7,750 nt of DNA from Parafilimonas sp. GTDB taxonomy: Bacteria; Bacteroidota; Bacteroidia; Chitinophagales; Chitinophagaceae. Where the stretch lies: NCBI GenBank assembly GCA_025927795.1, contig JAICKT010000207.1, positions 1-7,750 of the forward strand, read 5' to 3'. Position 1 is the stretch's first letter. Each line of letters opens with the position of its first letter. A program made the position numbers and the translations under genes. The notes below the pieces were generated by a model. It searched no databases. It had not been told where the DNA came from and worked only from the letters and a program-made list of their open reading frames with translations. This document shows positions 1 through 5,800 of this stretch, piece after piece.

Positions 1-52
1 CGTCGAAAGGAACAAAGTCATTTAGAAACTTTATTATTTCAGTGGTTGTCAT
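1..52 (-). CDS. N-terminal fragment of an unidentified protein, cut by left window edge
   Basis: An ATG on the minus strand at 52 opens a frame that stays open to the window edge, giving 17 complete codons: MTTTEIIKFLNDFVPFD. I do not recognise the protein. The amphipathic EIIKFLNDFVPF start is compatible with several Bacteroidota protein types, for example Crp/Fnr-like regulators or Nif3-like proteins, but it is too short to choose. Support comes mainly from context: a well-formed Bacteroidota-type promoter (84-111) points toward it and leaves a leader of roughly 25-30 bases. It lies downstream of the recombinase gene on the same strand, so it could also receive read-through from it. No Shine-Dalgarno sequence precedes the ATG, which is usual in this phylum. 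Two plus-strand frames are also open across this edge, so the call is tentative. Confidence 0.45.
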   Translation of the reverse strand, partial: MTTTEIIKFLNDFVPFD

Positions 53-71
53 TAATAAACGTCATTTAAAC
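17..71. repeat. Three short direct repeats of type GTCATT...AAAC
   Basis: GTCATTTAGAAAC (17-29), GTCATTAATAAAC (48-60) and GTCATTTAAAC (61-71) are related copies in the same orientation. The second and third are adjacent and overlap the presumed start codon region (50-52) of the left-edge gene. They could be protein-binding sites or chance similarity in AT-rich DNA. No function can be assigned. Confidence 0.35.
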
Positions 72-83
72 TTGCAGGCAACT

Positions 84-111
84 CAAATATAGTCGCAATA
101 TCTGCAATCAA
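84..111 (-). promoter_or_regulatory. Bacteroidota-type promoter (TTG / TAnnTTTG) reading left
   Basis: Read on the minus strand, TATATTTG (91 to 84) matches the Bacteroidota -7 consensus TAnnTTTG perfectly. A TTG (111 to 109) sits 17 bases upstream, at the short end of the spacing known for the -33 element. Transcription would start near 77-80 and run into the ATG at 52. The -33 element and the whole spacer coincide with one arm of an inverted repeat (92-111), so the promoter may be controlled by a DNA-binding protein or by inversion. Confidence 0.55.
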
Positions 112-178
112 CTAAAAATATTGCTACATTGATTTTCACTGCATTCACTTGATTTTTGCAGAAAATTTTTATTGCGAC
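92..178. repeat. Two-block imperfect inverted repeat beside the recombinase gene
   Basis: The outer block GTCGCAATA (92-100) is exactly complementary to TATTGCGAC (170-178). A second block continues inward: CTGCAA (102-107) pairs with TTGCAG (156-161), and TCAA (108-111) pairs with TTGA (149-152), with three unpaired T's between the latter two. The right arm carries an extra AT-rich stretch (162-169) opposite a single base. The arms enclose about 37 bases. No T-run follows on the minus strand, so this is not a canonical terminator for the recombinase gene that ends at 193. It may be an operator, a recombination site or an invertible segment boundary. Confidence 0.6.
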
Positions 179-192
179 AATACAACTTCATA

Positions 193-1326
193 CTATATCA
201 AATTTTTTATGTCTTCCAGCGGACTTAATATATTCAACAGGTCTTTATTGGTAACATGCAAATACCGCAACGTGGTTTTAATATCATTATGCCCTAATAA
301 TTTTTGTATCAGCACTACATCCGTTCCTTTGTCGAGCAGGTGCGTGGCAAAGCTGTGACGCAGCATGTGCATGCTTCCGTTTTTACTGATGCCGGCTTTT
401 TGCTTAGCCTGTTGTATTATACTTTCCAAACTTCTTATACTGTATGGGGTTGCAGGCTGCGCCCCTTCAAACAAAAATTTCTTTGGCTTATACATGCGAT
501 AATATGCTCTTAACATTATTAACAACGCAGGGCTTAAACTTATTATCCTGTCTTTTTTGCCTTTCCCTTTTCTTATCATCATCAGCCGGCGCTTGCCATC
601 AATGTCGGTGACCATCAAATTAGTTATTTCGCTTACTCTTAAGCCGCAGCCATATGCCACCATCAGCATGGTTTTATGTTTTACATTTTCTATCGCTTTT
701 ATTAATGCAGCTATTTCTTCTTTATTTAAAACCTGTGGCAAGTGAAACGGTTTTTTGGGACGCGGTATTTCAAAAAACATTTTCTCTCTGTGCAGTACTT
801 GCTCAAAATAAAACTTTAGCGCATTCATACGGCTGTGAATGCTGTGTTCAGACAGTCCTTTATTTATGCAGCTATGCAAGTACCGTTGTATAACTACGGC
901 GTTAAGATTTTGTACAGGCAAATTTGCCAGGCGTTGCAGCAGTTGTGCAAATTCGTTGCGGTAGGTGCGTATGGTTGATGGGCTGTATGCTTTTAATACC
1001 AGGTGTTCTGTAAATTTTTGCAGCTCGTGCCTGTTGTTGTTACTGATAAATAATAATGCAGATTTAGATGATTGATTTGCTGTGGCTTTTTGTGCTGCCG
1101 CTGATTGTTGCGTGTTATAAATAGCAACAGATGAATTATTTTCTGATAGCCTGCATTTTTTTCTGTTGTCTGCAGAATCAGGAATCGTCCAGCCGCATAG
1201 TGTGCGGCTCCATTTTGAGCCATTTACTTTTTGCATACGTTTATTCCATTCGGCATTGTCATCAAATTTTACAAGAATGCAATTATTGTTGCGATGATTG
1301 ACTAATGAATAAGTTACCTGGAGCAT
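193..1326 (-). CDS. Tyrosine-type site-specific recombinase (XerC/D / integron-integrase-like)
   Basis: This 377-residue DNA breaking-rejoining enzyme has all expected catalytic residues. R230 lies in GCGLRVSEI, K255 in the beta-hairpin RKGKGKKDR, H320 and R323 in HMLRHSFATHLL, H346 in LLGHND, and the nucleophile Y355 in LRYLHV. Residues about 98-180 form the SAM-like core-binding domain (KAYSPSTIRTYRNEF) and 195-365 the catalytic domain. The first 50 residues are an additional N-terminal module with KVNGSKWSRTLCGWTIPDS, followed by a low-complexity linker (51-97) rich in N, S, Q and A. The C-terminal ILSPLEDI recalls the SPL ending of integron integrases, but I see no integron-specific insertion. 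Such enzymes are known to integrate, excise or invert DNA; which one applies here is not shown. The start is the ATG complementary to 1324-1326. No Shine-Dalgarno sequence is visible. It is divergent from the PorV-like gene and followed on the same strand by a promoter overlapping an inverted repeat. The gene is intact, with no frameshift. Confidence 0.95.
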   Translation of the reverse strand: MLQVTYSLVNHRNNNCILVKFDDNAEWNKRMQKVNGSKWSRTLCGWTIPDSADNRKKCRLSENNSSVAIYNTQQSAAAQKATANQSSKSALLFISNNNRHELQKFTEHLVLKAYSPSTIRTYRNEFAQLLQRLANLPVQNLNAVVIQRYLHSCINKGLSEHSIHSRMNALKFYFEQVLHREKMFFEIPRPKKPFHLPQVLNKEEIAALIKAIENVKHKTMLMVAYGCGLRVSEITNLMVTDIDGKRRLMMIRKGKGKKDRIISLSPALLIMLRAYYRMYKPKKFLFEGAQPATPYSIRSLESIIQQAKQKAGISKNGSMHMLRHSFATHLLDKGTDVVLIQKLLGHNDIKTTLRYLHVTNKDLLNILSPLEDIKNLI

Positions 1327-1432
1327 GATAGGTTTGATTAAAAAAGCAGTTATTTATTTCTGTATTGAAAATAGAATATTTTTTTGTTTTAATTAAAAAT
1401 TTAAACAGCTTCTAATATCAATAGCATTTTTT

Positions 1433-1527
1433 CGCAGAGCGGCTGCCGGATGCGGAGGGCGGCGAGGAACGAGCCGGTACGCAGCGCAGCGCAGTACGGA
1501 ACCCCGCAGCAGCCGGTACTGCTGCTG
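1433..1527. repeat. GC-rich island with direct and inverted repeats (REP-like or structured element)
   Basis: By hand count 69 of 95 bases are G or C, against mostly A/T on both sides, with abrupt borders. AGCCGGTAC occurs twice in direct orientation (1472-1480 and 1511-1519), each preceded by a GGAAC (1466-1470 and 1498-1502). GCAGC is tandemly repeated at 1481-1494. GCAGCAG (1506-1512) and CTGCTGC (1519-1525) form a perfect 7-bp stem with a six-base loop. CCGGTAC (1474-1480) and GTACGG (1494-1499) can pair with one bulge. CGGCTGC (1440-1446) can pair with GCAGCCG (1509-1515) to enclose the rest, competing with the last hairpin. No T-run follows on either strand, so it is not a typical intrinsic terminator. 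Its composition is unlike that of all the genes here, which suggests a dispersed repeat, a recombination site or a structured RNA; I cannot decide between them. Confidence 0.6.
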
Positions 1528-1631
1528 ATTGAAATACTTAGATAAGAGCTCCAAAATAAAATACAAATACAGCTCAGCTTTAAAATAAATGTGTGTATTA
1601 AAGCGTATTTAAACAATCGAAAACTATATTG

Positions 1632-1639
1632 TATCTTTT
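1632..1639 (+). promoter_or_regulatory. Possible -7 element for the PorV-like gene
   Basis: TATCTTTT matches seven of eight positions of the Bacteroidota -7 consensus TAnnTTTG and would give a leader of about 20 bases before the ATG at 1666. No TTG is found at the expected -33 distance, so the call is weak. Confidence 0.22.
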
Positions 1640-1665
1640 CCGCCAAGTAAAGTTTTTTTTGCACG

Positions 1666-2853
1666 ATGAAAACCTGTGGACGGCTGTTTGTGTTGTTGCT
1701 TTTAACCTGCTCATCCCTTTGCGCATTTACACAATTTCGCAAATACTCAAATGAATTTTTAAATATAGGCGCAGGTGCACGCGGTCTTGCCATGGGCGGT
1801 GCACAGGTTGCCAGCGCAGAAGATGGCAATGCGGGTTACTGGAATCCTGCAGGGCTTGTAAATGTTATTGATAACGCTTCGGTTTCTTTAATGCACGCAG
1901 AATATTTTGCAGGCATTGGCAAGTATGATTATTTATCTGCCACCATTCCTATGAGCAGCAGTTACAGAACGCTTGGATTTTCTTTGCTGCGTTTTGGTGT
2001 TGATGATATTCCGAATACATTATTTTTAGTGCAGCCTGATGGTTCGCTTGATTACAATAATATTCAAAGTTTTTCTTCTGCTGATTATGCTTTTTTAATG
2101 AGTTATGCGCAGGTGATAAGTGATAATGATGTTGCGCAAATAAGCTGGGGTGCCAATACAAAAATCATTTACCGTAATGTGGGCAGTTTTGCAAAAGCCT
2201 GGGGTTTTGGTTTTGATGCAGGATTTTTATATCGCAGTGCCACCTTGCGTTTTGGTATTAGTGCAAGAGATGTTACTACTACTTTTAATGCATGGAGTTT
2301 TTCTTTTACTGATGAAGAAAAGCAAGTGCTGTATTTAACCAATAATGATATTCCTGTAAAATCTACTGAGCTTACTGCGCCAACATTGGTGCCTGCCATT
2401 GGTTACAATTTTAAGCTTGCAAATAAATTGCATTTACTTACCGAAGCTGATTTTGATGTTACGTTTGATGGACAACGAAACACGCTCATCAGCTCTGATC
2501 CGATTAGTATTGATCCGAAATTTGGAATGGAAGTAAATATAAGTAACACGCTTTTTATAAGAGCTGGTGTTTCAAATTTTCAAAGAGCACTTGCAGATGG
2601 CGATACATTAAATCAGAAAAAAGTTTGGATTTATCAGCCTTCTTTAGGTGCAGGTTTTAAAGTAGGTAATGTTGCAATTGATTATGCGTTCACCAATCTT
2701 GCCAATCAAAGCAATCCGTTATACACAAATGTTTTTTCTTTGTACATTAACCTTGTTCCAAAAGGAAAAGAGAAAACAAATAAAGGTTCATTTCCTGAAC
2801 TGCAAAAAACTGAAAGACCAAAAAAAGTGAAAGGTAACTATCCTGTTCCATGA
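1666..2853 (+). CDS. PorV/PorQ-family outer-membrane beta-barrel protein
   Basis: This 395-residue protein has a signal peptide (MKTCGR, then the hydrophobic run LFVLLLLTCSSLCAF; cleavage probably after AFT at residue 22). The mature start carries the family signature: KYSNEFLNIGAGARGLAMGG (26-45) and NAGYWNPAGL (55-64), which is the conserved N-terminal region of the FadL-like PorV/PorQ barrels. The rest alternates aromatic and polar residues as in transmembrane beta-strands, ending near residue 365 (YINLVP). A lysine-rich 30-residue tail follows. P. gingivalis PorV is of similar length. In type IX secretion, PorV is an outer-membrane shuttle that carries clients to the attachment complex with the PorU sortase. 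This gene overlaps a C25/PorU-like gene, so a partner role for that protein is likely (inference). Whether it is the main PorV of the genome or a paralogue cannot be told; the unusual gene order favours a paralogue. The ATG at 1666 is the only start that retains the signal peptide. Confidence 0.92.
   Translation: MKTCGRLFVLLLLTCSSLCAFTQFRKYSNEFLNIGAGARGLAMGGAQVASAEDGNAGYWNPAGLVNVIDNASVSLMHAEYFAGIGKYDYLSATIPMSSSYRTLGFSLLRFGVDDIPNTLFLVQPDGSLDYNNIQSFSSADYAFLMSYAQVISDNDVAQISWGANTKIIYRNVGSFAKAWGFGFDAGFLYRSATLRFGISARDVTTTFNAWSFSFTDEEKQVLYLTNNDIPVKSTELTAPTLVPAIGYNFKLANKLHLLTEADFDVTFDGQRNTLISSDPISIDPKFGMEVNISNTLFIRAGVSNFQRALADGDTLNQKKVWIYQPSLGAGFKVGNVAIDYAFTNLANQSNPLYTNVFSLYINLVPKGKEKTNKGSFPELQKTERPKKVKGNYPVP
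2850..2853 (+). promoter_or_regulatory. ATGA start/stop overlap (translational coupling)
   Basis: The TGA stop of the PorV-like gene (2851-2853) overlaps the ATG start (2850-2852) of the C25 gene. The only purine-rich stretch upstream, GAAAGG at 2829-2834, is about 15 bases away, rather far for a ribosome binding site. Reinitiation by ribosomes finishing the first gene is therefore the likely way the second is translated, which would tie the two protein levels together. Confidence 0.7.
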
Positions 2854-5800
2854 GAAAATATTTTTCAATATTATTCATGTGTTTTATTTGCTGCAGTGCA
2901 TTTGCGCAGCAGTATTATAATGAATGGATAGATTTTTCCAAAACCTATTATAAGTTTAAAGTTGGTGTATCAGGTTTATATCGCATCAATCAAAATAGTT
3001 TGCCTGCTGCTTTACAAATTGTGCCTGCAGAACAATTTCAATTATGGCGAAACGGAAAAGAAGTTGCGCTTTATACAAGCACTCCATCAGGTGTGTTGCC
3101 GGCAAATGGTTATATAGAATTTTGGGGTGAAAGAAATGATGGCTTGCCCGACAGAAATTTATATAAAGATCCAAACAATCAACTCTCAACAGATTTAAGC
3201 CTGGAAACAGATACGGCTGTTTATTTTCTTACCACAAACACAGGAAATAATTTAAGAGTAATAGACGATGCAAACAATGTTGCAGGTACACAATTGCAAC
3301 CCGAGCAATCTTTTTTATATCATTTTCATTACGACTATAAAAAAACAATTAACCGCGGCAGGGCTGTTTATTATGGCACTGATGTTTATTCATCAACTTA
3401 TGATATGGGGGAGTGGTGGTGCAGCGGCGATTTTTATCCGAACATTTCACTTAAATTAAATGTGGGCAATTTATATCCCGCAAACACATCTTCAACGGCG
3501 CAGTTAAATGTATCTGTTGCCGGCACTTCAATAGTTAATGGCGCTAACAGAACAATAAATGTAATAGTTAACAACTCAACAGTAATTAGTACAAATACTA
3601 TTTTAAATATGGATGCCGGCATAATTAGCGGCAGCCTGGATAATGCATTATTAAATGCACCAAATACAAACTTTACATTTTCTGATATCAATAACCTGAT
3701 TAACGATCACGTTACTGTAGGGTTTATTGATCTTGCATATGCCCGCCAGTTTGTTTTTAATAATACTGCAAATTTTAAATTTCAATTACCGGCAACGGCA
3801 ACAGGTAATTATTTAAAAATTTCCAACTTTTTAAATGGCGGCGCTGCACCTGTTTTGTATGATCTTACAAACGGAAAGCGTTACACAGCAAATACAAGTG
3901 TTGCAGGAATTTTTCAATTTGTATTGCCGCCTTCTGTATCAGAAAGAAATCTTGTTATGGCAAGTGAAGATGTTTCAAACGTTCACACAATTAATTCCTT
4001 TATAACAAAAAACTTTATCAATTATGCATTAACTGCAAACCAGGGAAATTATTTAATTATCTCAAATAAAATATTGGGCATTGGAGCCAACCAGCCGGTT
4101 GATGCATACAGGCAATACAGAAGCAGTGTTGCAGGCGGCTCATTCAATGCAAAAATTTATGATATAGATGATTTAATTGATGAGTTTGCTTACGGTATTA
4201 AACAACATCCTTTATCTGTAAAAAATTTTTTACGTTATGCACGAAACACTTTTTCTGTTGCGCCAAAATTTGCTTTTCTTGTTGGTAAAGCCGTAACATA
4301 TAATGATGCACGGATGCATGAAACTTCATCTTATTATCAAAAGCTTTGTCTTGTGCCAACATTCGGTTGGCCTGCGTCTGATAATTTACTTGCATCAAAT
4401 GATTTAAGTCCTTTGCCGGCAACACCGATAGGAAGATTATCTGCAATAACACAAACCGAAGTGCAGAATTATCTTGATAAAGTAAAAGAATATGAAGCCA
4501 CACAAAAAAATAATACGCAAACCATTGCCGCCAAAGCATGGATGAAAACGATGGTACATGTTGTTGGCGCTGACGATGTTGGTTTGAATGCTTCGCTTTC
4601 AGCAGACATGAATAGTTATAAAGCCATTGCACAGGATACTTTATATGGCGCCAATGTTTATACTTTTAATAAAACAACCAGCACTGCAGGCGCAAATGTT
4701 TTAGATGCTTTAATGGGACAATTATTTGGCAATGGCATTGGGCTGATTAATTATTTCGGGCATTCATCTGCTTCTATTCTTGACTATAATTTAAATAAGC
4801 CGCAGGATTATAATAACCCTGGAAAATATCCTGTTTTTATAGTAAACGGTTGTGATGCAGGTGATATTTTTTCTTTCGATACAGCAAGATTCAACACATT
4901 TAATTCTTTATCTGAAGCATGGGTACTTGCAAAAAACCGCGGCAGCATTGCTTACATAGCGAGTACACATTTCGGTATTGAAAATTATCTTAACGTTTAT
5001 AACAGGGCATTTTATAATTCGTTCTCACGCACAAATTATAATGCGCCTGTTTCTTATAATTTAAAAGATGCGGTAAGCAGTCTTATAGGTAACGGATCAG
5101 ATTTTACAGCAACATTGCATGCAGAAGAAAGTGTTTTGCATGGCGATCCCGCATTAAAAATAAACTCATTTCCTAAACCTGATTTTGATATTGAAGCGCA
5201 GAATGTAATTATTAATCCAACATTTGTTTCTGTAGCTGACAATAACTTTAAAGTAAAATGCTACTTCTATAATTTGGGCAAAGCCACCGGCGATTCGGTT
5301 TCTGTTTTAATACAAAGAAAATTTCCTGACGGCACAACTGCTGTTTTGTTTTCGCAAAAAATAAAATCTGTTCATTACATAGATTCGGTTGAAATAACAG
5401 TGCCCGTTGTTGCCACACGCGATAAAGGTGAGAACACTTTAACTGTTACTATAGATAACGATAATAAGTATGATGAATTAAGCGAACTGAATAATACTGT
5501 TACTACAAACTTTTTTATTTATGAAGATGAGTTAACGCCTGTTTATCCATATAACTTTTCTATCGTTAATAAACAAAATATTAAGTTGTATGCATCAACT
5601 GCAAACCCGGTTGTTCCATTGCGTTCTTATTTAATGGAAATGGATACGACTGAACTTTTCAATTCAGCTTTAAAAACAACACAAACAATTTCTTCTGTTG
5701 GCGGAGTTATCGAATTTAATTCAACCATACCTTTTACTGACAGCACTGTTTATTACTGGCGTGTTGCGCCGGTGCCTTCAAGCGGAAATTATATTTGGAA

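Larger units (their letters stand above)
1327..1665. other. Divergent intergenic region of 339 bases
   Basis: It separates the recombinase start (minus strand) from the PorV-like gene start (plus strand), so it must hold both promoters. The flanks (1327-1432 and 1528-1665) are very AT-rich and the centre (1433-1527) is a GC-rich repeat island. No convincing coding frame lies here. For the recombinase I see only weak -7-like sequences on the minus strand, such as TAAATTTT, with a TTG at too short a spacing. For the plus strand there is one imperfect candidate near 1632. Confidence 0.6.

Noticed and set aside
1..92. Two plus-strand frames open from the left edge, one ending with TAA at 67-69 and one ending near 92
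   Set aside because: Both are short, have no recognisable C-terminal motif, and compete with a minus-strand frame that has a start codon and a matching promoter. Either could still be the end of an upstream gene.
193..1326. Recombinase as an integron integrase
   Set aside because: The catalytic domain lacks the extra integron-specific helix between the conserved patches, and no cassette array or GTTRRRY sites are seen. Only the SPL-type C-terminus is similar.
1506..1530. GCAGCAG/CTGCTGC hairpin as an intrinsic terminator
   Set aside because: No T-run follows on either strand, and no gene ends next to it, since both neighbours start from this region.
1401..1829. 142-codon minus-strand open frame across the GC island and the start of the PorV-like gene
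   Set aside because: It is antisense to the conserved signal peptide and family signature, its composition changes abruptly at the island, and its protein has no recognisable feature.
2874..2910. Lipoprotein signal (cysteines in the signal peptide of the C25 protein)
   Set aside because: The residues before the cysteines do not form a proper lipobox, and AFA followed by QQ is a good signal peptidase I site.
4198..4632. 144-codon minus-strand open frame inside the C25 gene
   Set aside because: It is antisense to the C25 domain, which reads coherently on the plus strand. Long antisense frames are expected in AT-rich coding DNA with this codon bias.
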